Assembly (NCBI GenBank): GCA_029891345.1
Contig: CM056993.1
Span: 228,730,765-228,794,764 of the forward strand
Length of the DNA stretch: 64,000 nt
Reading direction: 5' to 3'
Source: Dryococelus australis
Lineage: Eukaryota > Arthropoda > Insecta > Phasmatodea > Phasmatidae
The position numbers were made by a program, and so were the translations under genes. The notes under the pieces were generated by a model. It had not been told where the DNA came from. It did not search any database and saw nothing but the letters and a program-made list of their open reading frames with translations. Of this stretch, positions 32,624-44,335 are shown one piece after another (the first letter of the stretch is position 1; every line of letters starts with the position of its first letter).

Positions 32624-34330
32624 CTATTTCAGGAACCAGATGACGAGTACCAGACAGCCCATTATAACGAACCCGACCAAGTAGTGACTGTGGCGTACGA
32701 TGTGTTGACTCAGAACCTTTCTATGTTTTAAATCAGGAATGTCCGACATGAGATGATTCAATTCTACATCTTCTTCTGTATTTAGCTCTGACAGACAAAT
32801 ATTGAAGTCAGTTTTCATGGATGCAACGAACACTAGTTCACTATTTGTTAGTAAGGACTGAACTGGAGAGAACTTAACGCCATTCACTTTGTATTTGATA
32901 TGTGTTACCTTGTTACTGTGTGGTAACAACTGAATTCTTTCACTAATTATCAGACAACTGCTTACCTGGGACAGGACTCCCTGCGCCGAGATCCACTCCT
33001 CCACCACGCGTGCTTCACTCTTTTTATAAGGACACATTTTTGTAACTTTCATCTTTCCCGGTGCTGAATAAATCCAACTATCGCTATCTACTGATCTAAT
33101 AAACACTTGTACGAATGAGTTACCTAGAACTTCCCTTTTACACATTTTACAATCGTAACCAGGTTGTGACAATATTATATTCACAGACAATTTGGAACCT
33201 TTATGGAAAACGTCGGGACGTTAGCTGGACGAATTATATTATTCCCGCCTTTACATGGACTCATGTCTGCTTCAGACATTAACGCATAAAACTGCGTGTT
33301 CTCTGACAGCGCTATATAAGGTGCATCTGGCACTATTTGAATGTATCTCTCTAAATTTCTCTCAAACACGGGAAAAGAGTGAGCTCTATAAATTGTGAAA
33401 TACCTATTTGAGGATCTTAAAGGAAACTCAATTATCAATTGTATACTATAAATTGAGCAAGTGAATTTACCGTTGTTACTTCATAATAATTGTAAACTTG
33501 ATCTAAATAAGTTCCTGCTATCAAAGTCTTGTCCGCGGGTAATTTAAGAGCAATATCTCGCATAATTTCTTACAAATATCCTGGAGTCAATAACGAAGTG
33601 GGCAACCTACCAGTCGCTATGATATCCAATGCCACTTTTATTTTCATTACTTCTTGTTTATAAGACTGAAGAGTTAATTCTAATTCTCTTAGCAAACTAC
33701 TGTATTTAAGTGCTTCCCCTAAATTGTTAATCGTTAATCATTGATTTCTTTCAATTTTGCCTAAATGTTAAAGTACTCCAAGCAGTCATGTGGTTCAAGG
33801 TTTTCATTATTTTCGCTAAGTCTTTTGCTAAAATGCCTACGTCCTTCGAGTTTTTCTCTACTCTGGCATTCATCCCTTTCACGAAACTTAATCGGTTTCT
33901 TTACTATATGAATCAATTTTTCTTGTCTCATCCCCAACTCACTAGTGACTTGGTGAAACGGGCATAATCATCATTTCTTAAGTGTACCAAATAAAAATTT
34001 CAGAATACTATCACCCGCATCTATCAAACCTCTCTTTTCGCGAGACATTTTTCTGGGAAATTTCAAAGTTAATTCATTTACTTCCTTCTCTAATTCTGCA
34101 ATTAGTCTATCAAGAAAATCTATCTCTGAGCGTGGTTTTCCGATCTCTTGGTTTCCGGAAAACTTCATCCCTTTAATTATGTTCAGTTGGTTCCTAAATT
34201 CCTGATTAATACTCTCAAATTTTCTTATGGTATGTTTAGCACTATTGTCCATCTATCTCCTGTTAATACGACGTCTTTTTCTTGGACCAGAATCACGCCA
34301 GCGCCTATGGTGTGATCTGCAATGCAAACC
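32624..34330 (-). pseudogene. env: env-like gene of the errantivirus (F-protein type), broken
   Basis: The membrane fusion glycoprotein position of the provirus. Three minus-strand pieces are visible. 33971-34252 (with a preceding out-of-frame N-terminal part up to about 34330) carries a basic cleavage-type site SREKR followed directly by a Gly/Ile/Leu/Phe-rich fusion-peptide-like stretch. 33181-33438 is the ectodomain. 32624-33190 is the membrane-proximal ectodomain with Cys residues (CKMCKR), ending in one hydrophobic transmembrane segment (about residues 170-187) and an almost absent cytoplasmic tail. This layout is that of errantivirus envelopes related to baculovirus F proteins. Frame changes near 34230 and 33185 and several stops between 33970 and 33440 inactivate it. 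GCATTGCAG near 34325 is a possible acceptor for the spliced env mRNA. Confidence 0.8.
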
Positions 34331-34527
34331 AATATACCTTTTATTTAGTTTTTCGCATTGAACTCGTAATTATCATCAAATTCTAGATTACATGATACTA
34401 TGAGGCTACGCATCATTATTTCTGCTTCCTCCTATTCCTCTGAGGGGTTTTTTACATTTGAACACAAATTATACCTGACACTAGGTTCACCTACTTTCTC
34501 ACGAATTTTTCCTTTTAAATAACGCGA

Positions 34528-37500
34528 CTATTCCCAAACGTCGACAGTTTCTACATTATCATAAAACTGACTATCATCGAGGGTGCTGTCGTCCCTAGGG
34601 CATTCAACACATATTTCCTCTACTTCACCTATTTCTGCTAACTCTGTTATTTCTGCTAAAATTGGGCGTGACTTTGAGCCCATATTTTGTTCACTTAATT
34701 CTTTATCACTTTCACTATCGCAAAATTTCTCAACTGTTTCTACTTCATCAATAATTCCGCGGGGCATTATCCCTGCATGTTGTGCCTCGGCCTAGACACG
34801 AGCTCCTTGGCTCTATAGAATTTTTAGACAACTTTAATCTAACACTGTGCACAATAACTATTCTCTTGTCTAATAATGCTTCAAATGTGACTGAGATCAG
34901 CTTTCTCAAAACTTTATGAGGTCCAGACCAAAACTTATGAAACTTAGATACTCTGCCTTTCTTAACACTTGGCGTGTGTAGATACATGTAATCACCTACC
35001 TCAATATCTGGTGATTTTTACTTCTTGTCATAATACTCTTTTTGTCTCTCAAAAGCTACTTTATTCCTTTCGCTAGCTACTTCATGTGCTTCTTTTAACT
35101 TATTACTCAACATTTCTACGTGTTCCCTGGCTGTCATACCTCCCTCTAACACATTAGGCTGACTACTCAATTCACCTAAAGGGGATAGCCTAACTTCTTT
35201 CCCATACAACAAATAATGTGAGCTATAACCTGTCACTGAATGTAGGACCGTCCTATATGCTTGCACTGCATATGGCAAATATTCTTCCCAATTACTACCG
35301 TATTCATCTACGTAATGAGATATCATGTCTGCTAGGGTTCGACGAAGTCTCCCAACACGTCTGTTACACATTGTGGTCTGAAAGGGGTCGTCTGTAACTT
35401 ATTAATTTTTAACACTTTGTACATCTCTAACATCAACCTATACCCAAAATTTCTCCCTTGATCTGTCAGCAGGCTTAGGGGACAACCATGCCTTAAAATA
35501 ATCTGCTGTACAAAATATTTCGCTACTGTTTCTGCGGATTAATCGAGAATTGGTATCGCTTCACAGTACCTTGTGAAATAATCAATAAATGTTAACACGT
35601 ATTTATTCCCTTTCTCACTCATCGGTAAGGGACCTACAATATCTAGATATACCAACTGAAATGGGTAATTTACTTGTGGTAAAGAACCTAACGTGATTTC
35701 GTAATTTTCATACTTTTTCTCTTAAGACAACCATCGCACCTCACAATATATTCATCTACATCTTTATTCAATGTCGGCCACCAGTACAAAGATTTGAGGA
35801 GGTTTTGAGTTCGCTTCACGCCTTGGTGAGCAGAAAATGGAGTGACATGGTGATGACTAATTACTCTGGTCACGAGCGACTTTGGAACAACTACAAAAAT
35901 TTTATCTTCGTCTCATTTGTATAGGATCCCTATCAATAAAGAAATTTCCCTTAGCTGCCTTATTAATTATGCTTTGACATATTTCGTCTTCCCTTTGTTC
36001 TTTCTTAATTATTTCACTAGTTAAATCTTCTGAACTTATCGTATTTACTATTCGCGACAAATAATCTGCATTCGCGTGTTTCTTGCCTGGTTTATGGACT
36101 ACTTTAAAATCAAACTCTGCTGAACGAAGTGCCCATCGAGTGAGTCTTGAAGCAGGGTTTTTCAAATTCAATAACCATCTCAATGCAGCATGATCAGAAA
36201 TAACGGTAAATCTACGCCCTGAAACTGAACTATGCTCTGAACTGTTTTGTGGCAAAAACTAAAGTGCACAATTCTTTTTCTGTTGTACTGTAATTCCTTT
36301 CTGCTGAATTTAATTGTCTACTGGCATAGGCGATCGGTTTCTCGTGCCCGTTTCTCATCTGAGACAGGACAGCGCCTATGGCATAATTACTAGCATATGT
36401 ACTCATAATAAATGGTTGTGAAAAATCTGGATATACAAGAATCGGATATGAAATTAATTTTTCTCTTAACATTTTAAAAGCTTCCTCTTGTTCTGCTTCC
36501 CAATCGAATGTTTCATCTTTCTTAGTTAATTTCGTCAATGGTTTTGCAATGTCTGCAAAATTCGGTATAAATTTCCTATAATACTGAAATAAACCCACCA
36601 CTGAGCGAACTTCAGTCACATTTTTAGGTCTGTGGAGTTCTTTAATTGCTTGTAAATTTTTCTGATTTGGTTCTACACCTTTTGAACTACAACATGCCCT
36701 AAGTATTATGCACTATCTTGTACAAATGAACACTTACTAGACTGGATTTTCAAATTAGCTTCCTCTTAGTCTTTCCAATACTTTACTCATGCGCTCGGCA
36801 TGTTCTCTCACAGTATTACTAAATATTATAATGTCTTCAAGATATACTAAACACTGATCACCTAACAAACCTCCATTAACTCCATTAACAACAGGCTCCA
36901 TTAACATCTCAAATGTAGCCGGGGCATTACACAGTCCAAACGGGAGTCTATTAAATTCATATTTCCCCATGAATGTAGCAAAACTCGTTTTCTCCTTATC
37001 ACTTTCTTCTAACTCAATTTGGAAGTGGCCACTCGCTAAGTCCAATGTTGAAAAATATTTTGACCTATGCAAAGAGTCTAACGTCCCCGTGGCATTCGTA
37101 ATTGGATAAGGGTCTTGCTTCGTAACTTTATTTAACTGACGAAAATCTATACAAAATCTCATCTTAAAAGAACCGTCTTTATTTTTCTGTTTCATCATCA
37201 CTACGGGAAACTGCCAAGGTGATTTACTCTCTGAAATAATATTTTTATCAAGCATGTCATTTATTTGTTCTGTAATTACTGGTTTCAATGGATGCGGTAC
37301 TGTATATGAATTATTTTTTTATTGGTCTGGTCTCTCCTATATCCATCTTATGTTTCAATAATTTCGTGCACCCGAAATTCGAACTATCTTCCACTTGAAA
37401 AATTTGTAGGTAAACTTCATTAACACTAGAAACATTATATTAAAATCACTCTTACTCAAATGTTTCAATTTATCTCTGACAATTTTTTCTACCTCTATAA

Positions 37501-39040
37501 ATTCATCTTTTGGTACTTCTGGTAATTTTTTACCCTTCTGCTTCACTGATTCATTACTATTTTCCGTGCGAGTTTCACAACTCTGACTACCTTGAGTCTG
37601 TACATAATTTGGCTCATTTATTCTTATTTAACATGAAAAGTCTAACATCGGTACCGATTTTTCATTTACCCGTGTGTTTTCAAAATAAACTACTCTGTTT
37701 CTACTAATTTTCACATTACTCTGACTTCTCAAATTATCTCGACACTTGAATTTTTTATCATCAGATATCAAACTTTTATCGCATACCAAACTTTATGACA
37801 TTTATTACTTTTCAAACTTTTACGACAGGACTCGGGGTTTTCATTTGGAATCGGAACTGCCTCTGCTCGGCATACACTATCTTGACGGATTTTAGGGACA
37901 CAGCGACAAAATCTGTCATGTTCCGTGACCTAGCTAACTAATTCACTCATTTTATGGCTAAGACAACTCGAGGGGATTACTGCTTCGGAGCCTGGAAGCG
38001 AACACTTTATATCTTTGTTTCTAGGGACATCTGCGAGGATTTTCTCCCGTGGTTCTCTTTGTGGCTACACTAAATTACTTTATTCCGACCCAAATCTTAT
38101 ACAACTTCTCTCGGATATTCGGGGTACGCTATTTACGCATAGTACTCCAGCAACGTCACTGACAAGTGTGGCAAATCCTATTACCGTACCCTTTTGCACG
38201 ACGAGCGTCTCATTAGTAATTTTCACGCTGGTCACTCACCCTCATAAGTGCCTTCTTTTCAACTACACAGGTACCCTGACGGTCGTTCACCCCGTCCTCC
38301 AGATTCGTCTCACTGAATCTATTGCATTTCCCTACAGAGTTTCTAGCCGTACTGCTCCTACAATACACCTCGTTCTCTGGGAGGCTCTTACCGGTAAGAA
38401 TTCAGTTACATATTGCCCTTGTCACACGGATGCCCGGTACTTTCGTCAATGTCGGTTCGATAAGAAGCAATTTGGAGTCAGCATCCCAACCCGCCATGCG
38501 GAAAGCAACATCTATAACTGTCTCCGATTTTGGTGGCAGAATCGTGTGCTGTGTCATTTTAACCTCATTGTATTGATTACTGTTCACAGATCCGGATCCA
38601 AGTTCAGAGATGGTCAGGCTTTCAGCTTGTTTCCGCTGCTCTTTCTCAATTATGCAAAATATTGAATTATATGTATCTGAATCAAACGTATTTTTTGAGA
38701 TACAGTGTCTGTTCTTTCAAATCGATTCTGGCATCATAATAACAGAAAAAATCGGTTCCGAGTATTCCTCGAAAGGAAGCTCTGATACGTACACAAAGAA
38801 CCAATATGGGTAACATTGACCATTTATCCATAACTCTACATACGGAGTACCTGCGATCTGGAGAGAGTCTCCAGTTATACCTTTCGCTCCTAACTGAGAT
38901 TCATCGATAATATTCCCACTGATTCTAGGTCGAACGAGAGATATATCGGACCCTGTGTCAATTAAGAACGAGTGAGACCGGCCCTCGACAAGAACTGATA
39001 CTATGGTCTCTTTTCCCCCTACAACTGTAATTACCACCAT
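34528..39040 (-). pseudogene. pol: pol of the Ty3/gypsy element, broken
   Basis: Domains in order along the minus strand: aspartic protease with LIDTGSDISLV (38717-39040); protease-RT linker (37300-38700); reverse transcriptase with FSTLDLASGHFQI, RLPFGLCNAPATF and VYLEDIIIF (36755-37288); RNase H with the HEKPIAYASRQLN region (35902-36619); integrase zinc region with HQGVK...CDGCLKRK (35688-35873); catalytic core including LLTDQGRNFG; and a C-terminal FHKFWSGPHKVLR module, GPY/F type (34748-34987), with an acidic tail to 34528. The RT YxDD box reads YLED. The integrase residue expected to be Glu (VER) appears as Gly in RRVGRLRRTLADM. Stops or frame changes lie near 37350, 36740, 36240, 35880, 35560 and 34990. 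Confidence 0.9.
36755..37288 (-). pseudogene. Reverse transcriptase domain of pol
   Basis: The longest open piece of pol (177 codons). It holds the RT palm and fingers: SPWQFPVVMMKQKNKDGSF, RFCIDFRQLNKVT, FSTLDLASGHFQI, RLPFGLCNAPATF and the altered YLED box. The substituted first Asp alone should abolish polymerisation. Confidence 0.9.
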
Positions 39041-39149
39041 GTGGTGCCCGGGGCTGACACTCGGCTTCTCGCGTTTGGGTAATTACTACCTAAATTCTCG
39101 CTAGTTTCTCTTATGCCGTGCCCTACGCTCCTAGGTACCTGGGCTCGTT

Positions 39150-40071
39150 GTGGGGTTCCCAATCTTCGGCATTCTCTGATCATGTGCTCAAAATGTCTGC
39201 AGTTAAAACATCTAATATTACAGTTTCAACCTTGCTCTTGTCTGTAACTCATGTTCTTGGGAGAAACGCCTGCTCCCGATAAACTATTTCTACTGTTACT
39301 GCTATCAATCGAACCATGGTAACATGAGTTATAACCTCTTCCAAAAACTCTGTTAATGGAAGTATTTTCGCCACTTCTTGGTTACCTCGTTCAAGACTTG
39401 TTTGCTGGGAGACTATGTTATACACCTTTCTCCTCCTCTGAGGATCATCAAATTTTGTTTTGCATTCCTGATGCACCTCTGTAACCTCTAACGCTATATC
39501 CATGCGTTCAGCTTCGTCCATGGTTTGTGGTATCCTATATATTAACTGCTGACCTATGTTACCTTGTAACCCGTCAGTGAAAGCTGCTCTTTTCAGCTTC
39601 CTGATTCAAAATTTCCTGTTTCTCAGGCTCATATAAATGCTGAACTGTTTTCTCACATAATTTACGACACCTATCTGCAAATGTCTGCATATCCTCATTA
39701 GGTTTCTGCCTAACATTGTGCAGCATATAATAATGAAATTGCAACGGCTGATTTTCCTCGAATCTGTCGTTCAACCCATTTGTCAACATTTTAAATGTTA
39801 TGTCCCCTTTTAATCTAGGACATGTCGCAACAAAACGCGACGCTAAACCTTTCAGTTTCATTTTCGTTGATTTTACTTTATCCTTATCTGAAATATTTCC
39901 TAGGATTGTTGCACTTTCTATGCTTTTTAGAAAGTCGTGTACTGGTAACGAACCTTTTTCGCCAGTCCATTTTTCTACTAATGAAATAACTGCCAAATCT
40001 TTAACTTGAGCTGGTACTTGAGCTTGTGCTGGTATCGCGTGGGCTAGTTAACGACGTCCTTCGTCGTCCAT
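39150..40071 (-). pseudogene. gag: gag of the Ty3/gypsy element, broken
   Basis: A likely start is ATG 40071 (MDDEGRR, then a stop). The capsid-type region at 39574-39996 has WTGEKGSLPVHDFLKSIE, LKGLASRFV and FADRCRKLCE, the pattern of retrotransposon gag proteins. A further piece is at 39249-39521. Near 39160-39215 lies a zinc knuckle CFNCRHFEHMIREC (C-x2-C-x4-H-x4-C) for nucleic-acid binding. Frame changes lie near 39570 and 39245. Confidence 0.85.
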
Positions 40072-40251
40072 GTCAACCAGAAAAGTGCTACTACAACTTA
40101 TTAAAATTTATTCGTTCAATTTCGAAAGAGGAATCCAAGTCTTACGATCGTGAACCCGTTTCTTTGGAGTATCATAATGAGTACTACTACTTGTAGGTTT
40201 AGTTTCATGAATTGTAGTCAAATTTTCTCTCTTAGGAACGGCAATATGTTC

Positions 40252-40632
40252 CTAACGTGAAGAACTAGTAGTCACTTGCTCATGTTTTACGTTCGCGTCT
40301 TGCGAAGTTGAAGGCTCTGTGTTCGCAACTATGTCAAACCTTTCTATTTCGAATTCTGGATAAACACGATCTCGAGGTATGAACCTCTTCACTATACAAA
40401 TTTCAATTTCCAGCACTACCCGTCCAGAAGAATTTTCGTACTCGTATACTTTATATGCGGGATACGGAAAAGATCGCTTAGGTTTTCCCTTGATAGCTAA
40501 ATCCAGTCCTGAACCTGTAGTTAATGCATTCAACTTAGTACGAAATGGCTCTACTTGAGACAAGTCAAAAGATGTGTGCTTTTGAAAAGATTTCTGTATC
40601 AATTTATATGAATATTCTTCAAAACCCTTCAA
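40252..40632 (-). CDS. Unknown ORF B between 5' LTR and gag
   Basis: An open frame of 126 codons from ATG 40632. With one stop the frame extends upstream to about 40690, where TTTTTTCAG resembles a splice acceptor. Composition is mixed alpha/beta with a basic stretch (GKPKRSFPYPAYKVYEYE) and a Ser/Thr-rich tail. No family is recognised. It has no internal stop, while gag, pol and env are broken. Errantiviruses normally start with gag, so its position is unusual. It could be a captured gene, an extra gag-leader protein, or part of one protein together with ORF A. Confidence 0.5.
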   Translation of the reverse strand: MKGFEEYSYKLIQKSFQKHTSFDLSQVEPFRTKLNALTTGSGLDLAIKGKPKRSFPYPAYKVYEYENSSGRVVLEIEICIVKRFIPRDRVYPEFEIERFDIVANTEPSTSQDANVKHEQVTTSSSR

Positions 40633-40737
40633 TGCCTCAGTGCTACTAGTTAAAACTACTTAGATTGCCAAAACTGTAAACTCAGTTACTTTCCCTTCTT
40701 GGCTCTGAAAAAATAATAAGCGCCTTAGCATAACGCT

Positions 40738-41085
40738 TTAGTGCTTTTGCAAAATACAGCAAAGAAGTGGAGCTGAATCCAGATAATTTCTGCAATATTC
40801 AACTCTAACCCAAGTGTGTGGTGCTATATCTTCCAGATCTACGTCACAATCAAAATTACCAGTTACTATGTTAGTCATAGGTCCGTGGACATACTCAACA
40901 TTAAAACTATATGATTTCTTACAGTACAAGTGTTCGTTATAATCCTGCAAATCTCCTCTTTCACGAACTATCGTATTAGATTCGTCAACTGAAATGCGCA
41001 CGATCCTAAACGCTTCAGGACCCGTTAAAAAGTCCCACTCAGCAACACTGCTCAGCTCAATTACTACTTCACAATTCGCAATCAT
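40738..41085 (-). CDS. Unknown ORF A between 5' LTR and gag
   Basis: An open frame of 115 codons from ATG 41085, ending 105 bp before ORF B. It is acidic and beta-rich in feel (CEVVIELSSVAEWDF, YSFNVEYVHGPM, TWVRVEYCRNYLD), with several Cys and Tyr and no signal peptide or membrane segment. No family is recognised. It is the first ORF after the 5' LTR and the primer-binding region. Like ORF B it is free of stops although the rest of the provirus is damaged. Confidence 0.5.
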   Translation of the reverse strand: MIANCEVVIELSSVAEWDFLTGPEAFRIVRISVDESNTIVRERGDLQDYNEHLYCKKSYSFNVEYVHGPMTNIVTGNFDCDVDLEDIAPHTWVRVEYCRNYLDSAPLLCCILQKH

Positions 41086-41244
41086 AAAACAACGTGCGAA
41101 TAAAATAAAACAACTGAATTACAAATCGTTGGCGGAATACCTAACACTGTTTTCAAAGACCTAACACATATCATCTATCACCTACAACCCATAAACCTAT
41201 ATCCCTTCGAAGTGGGTTCAGTTACAGTCGTTTGGAGTAACTAT

Positions 41245-41264
41245 CCAAAACGCTACCACCAGTT
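41245..41264 (-). promoter_or_regulatory. Candidate primer-binding site
   Basis: On the minus strand the base run just inside the 5' LTR is AAC then TGGTGGTAGCG. TGG is the start expected from pairing with a tRNA 3' CCA. I could not assign the tRNA. Confidence 0.45.
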
Positions 41265-42014
41265 TGTGATGCCCGAGCGGTCTAGGGCTGAGCACAAACA
41301 CTCAATAAGAAATTATCTAAGTAAATTTAACGCTTTTAAATAAATCAAACACTGAAACTTTTACTCTTTTAGTTATACATCTACTTACTTGGCGATGTGG
41401 CGGAAGACGACATGGGAATTGTTAATATAAAATAAAATATTAACGGAAATGTAAACAATAACATGATATGACAGTGGTGAAGGAGAGTAGAGTCTCAGCG
41501 CAGCTCAGGCGAGTCGTCCCAGGTGGTGATGTGCAGTCTCTGGTGTCCTCTGCTGAAATCTTTCTTCCTCAGGTCGTGATTAGCATTATAAAGCAATATG
41601 AGTGTAGTGGGGAGAAATCTCCCTCCACCAAGAAGTCGCGAATGAGCAGTCTCTCACCAATGAGAAGTCATGACGAGAAGAGTCGCCAACCAATGAGAGA
41701 CCAAGGTTAGGGCGTCAACCAATGAACTGGAACTTTGCACACGGCCCCAAAGTGTGGTATTGAAATCATGTGACGGGAAAATAGCGCGTGATTCCAGGAG
41801 TCATGGGACGAAAATATCGTGAAAAACAGGACATATTTCACGTCAAATGTGGTTAGCAATCGTAGTCACGCGGTGCTGAAATCACCTCAGGCAGTAATAG
41901 AGCGGATACAGCTTCCTGTTGCACGTATCGCAGAACCTGATATGTTACGAAAATACTTCACTAAAATGTTATCTCTCTGAACTGGAATGCTTGCGGAGTG
42001 CCCGCGACACTACA
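41265..42014 (-). repeat. 5' LTR (right copy)
   Basis: TGTGATGCCC...CTACA, the partner of 30792-31544. Transcription of the element would start in this copy on the minus strand. Confidence 0.93.
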
Positions 42015-42018
42015 GTAC
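42015..42018. repeat. Right 4-bp target duplication GTAC of the LTR element
   Basis: Identical to 30788-30791 and directly after the LTR terminal CA. Confidence 0.85.
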
Positions 42019-43248
42019 ATTACCATGAATATTTTATGTGTTCACTTCAGTTGTCCCTTGCCTGAAAATATCCTGTGGCATTCTCCACGATGATATAAAC
42101 TACAGGAAGTGTGGGTTGTCTAGACAACTGAATGGTCCATGGTGATGAGCTTCACATACACAATTTTAGTCAAGAAAGACGGTATTTGAATTTAATGGGG
42201 GCACAGTAGGGGATCTCTAAGAAATTCTAACAGTTATTTCTCGCGTATCATTTGATCGATTTTTTTTTTTTAAGATCGGTAGCTCGTGGAATTCTCCTTC
42301 AAAAGATTTGAAAATCTGAGATTAAAATGTATCCTATGTTGGAAAACATTGTATGGCGAATTTAGTAAGAATATTAAAAACATGGTAACTAAGATTTTTT
42401 GCCATTTAAACAACCTATTAACAACACTTTAAAAAAAAAAAACTCTGTGCGAGGTCTTTGAAATTAATATAGACGCCCTCGAACCACATTACTTAACACC
42501 ATGTTCAAACTATTCCACCTTCTAGTGTGGCCATTCGACAACAGCATGGTAAGTTGGAAACTCTTCTCTTTCCTCACGTAATAGTCACAAATGCAAAGAG
42601 ACATCTCCCAAAATGCCATCACATCAACAAGGAAAATCTACATTAAACATTTTAATTTTCCTATTTTGACCTGCATCCCCTCAGCTATGCATTTATACTA
42701 AATAACGCACAGTAAAATGTAGATTTCTGTTTCAAGATAAAATCAGAACACGAAAATATGCATACAGTTTGTTTGTAAACTAATAAACGAATACTTTTTT
42801 TTAATATATTTTCCAACCTGCCATATTTAAACAATGCCACTCGTGTCACTGGGAACTATAACACTACACAAAAAAAAAGTCGTGCACATTCTTAAACTTT
42901 ATTAGACTGTTCTGATGAAATCAGAATCTGTCAAAAATCTACCCAACAGTGCCAGTGAAGGTATATTTTAGGTAAAAATAATATTTATTGTAAACCTGGC
43001 CACTCTTGATATAAAATTGCTCAAAATTTAATATCTTAAAACCTAGTATAATCCATAATTCTCCATTGTTTCATACGGTCGGAATAATCTAACTTCTTAG
43101 GAAAATTCGTAGGAACGAAACAGCTAACACTTCACTTACCGGACATGTGTCAATCAGAGGAGCACTCCTAAAAATATTACAGTTGTCTGTACGTCAAAGT
43201 AAACTGTTTCTATAAGTGAACATGTTATCCATACCTTTTATTGCTAAC
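42019..43248. other. Non-coding, nothing recognised
   Basis: AT-rich with homopolymer runs. No ORF with motif, no exon. Confidence 0.4.
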
Positions 43249-43437
43249 ATCCCAGGGCGCAGTCGGTCGATGCAACGCCGCTCTGGGATACGGGAGGTTC
43301 TGGGTTCGAATCCTGGGTAAGGCATGAGTGTTAGTTTAAGTTAGGTAATATGTTAGTTTCTAAGCCATCCCCTAATAAGAGCTCGGGCATAACCCTGGGG
43401 GACGTTAATAAGCCCTTTACAATGCAATCCAATCCAC
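43249..43437 (+). repeat. tRNA-derived SINE, family A, copy 2
   Basis: Head GGGCGCAGTCGGTCGATGC with box B GGTTCGAATCC, then the body shared with 25603-25790. The tail ends near ACAATGCAATCCAATCC. Confidence 0.87.
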
Positions 43438-44216
43438 ATATTTTACTCCTTTACGATATGCAAGCAGGGCTAAACATGCACCTGAGTTTCTGTAACAGAA
43501 CATAGATGCTTTACAGGAACAGTGCATTGCAACAGCTGCTCTGCTGTAGCAATCGGTGTCTCGGCTAAATGACCATATACCACTGGCGAAGATATAGTAA
43601 GTGTCACTGCTAAGGAGGTCAGGGGTTCTAGCTCGCCACTGCGGAAGTATATATATCAAATGAAGTAATATCAGAGTCAGATGACACAGACACTGCTATC
43701 AGTGTCTCTATCGGATTGATAATTGGCAAAGTTGGTTTTGGTGGTCCAACCTATGTAGCAGATAACACTGGTGAACACAGCCGAAGAAGTCGAAGGCTCA
43801 TCCATACTATCAAACAATAGCCAAATAAAATGAAAGCACGGCCAAAGAATTTGATGCTGCTGCCTTTGCTTCAAACTCTTGGTTAATGTCGCAAAACCAA
43901 TCCCTATTTCTTGTAGTATGTAGGAGAAACGATCTTTACCTGCGACGAATAAATGATCTCACTGGGACTTTGTAGCTTATACATTAGTGTACAAGCACTA
44001 TGACATTATGTGAACGTAGACCAAACATACCCTGGGATACCACACGATTGGAGCTAGCCAATAATATGCAGGTGTTGATACATCACCAATAGACAATCAG
44101 CAACAGGAAAATTTATGTTGTATTAAATTTTGACGAACCATTCTAGAGGTATATGACAAGAGCACATATCTTTCAGCCTAAATATTTCCGCCTAAAAATA
44201 GGCGGACTGCTGGGTA
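43438..44216. other. Non-coding; weak tRNA-like patch at about 43560-43650
   Basis: GGGGTTCTAGCTCGCC near 43622 resembles a box B, but no convincing box A or family copy was found. Otherwise nothing recognised. Confidence 0.3.
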
Positions 44217-44335
44217 GGCTGAGTGATTTTAACCTGAGCGACTTTGGGCTGAGCATGTTTGGGGTAAATGATTTTAGGCTGAGCACTTTTAGACTGAATG
44301 ATGGTAGAGACATTATCCTAGGCTGAGTGATTGTT
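44217..44335. repeat. 15-bp minisatellite
   Basis: About seven units of the type GGCTGAGTGATTTTA / ACCTGAGCGACTTTG / GGCTGAGCATGTTTG with one shorter unit. Because 15 is a multiple of 3 it yields a minus-strand pentapeptide repeat (SLKS-rich) frame. No gene context supports translation. Confidence 0.85.

Larger units (their letters stand above)
30792..42014 (-). mobile_element. Full-length Ty3/gypsy errantivirus-like LTR retrotransposon (11.2 kb), inactive
   Basis: Two LTRs of 753 and 750 bp (TGTGATGCCC...CTACA), a 4-bp duplication GTAC, a polypurine tract beside the left LTR and gag-pol-env on the minus strand. The right LTR is therefore the 5' LTR. The domain order protease, RT, RNase H, integrase with a GPY/F-type end, then an F-like env is that of insect errantiviruses in the Ty3/gypsy group. 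Two extra ORFs lie before gag. Pol and env have multiple stops and frame changes, and LTR divergence is visible along the whole length, so it is not a recent insertion. Confidence 0.93.

Noticed and set aside
38015-38665. A 216-codon plus-strand open frame
   Set aside because: It lies antisense to the protease-RT linker of pol, has no motif and low-complexity composition. It is a shadow of the retrotransposon coding strand.
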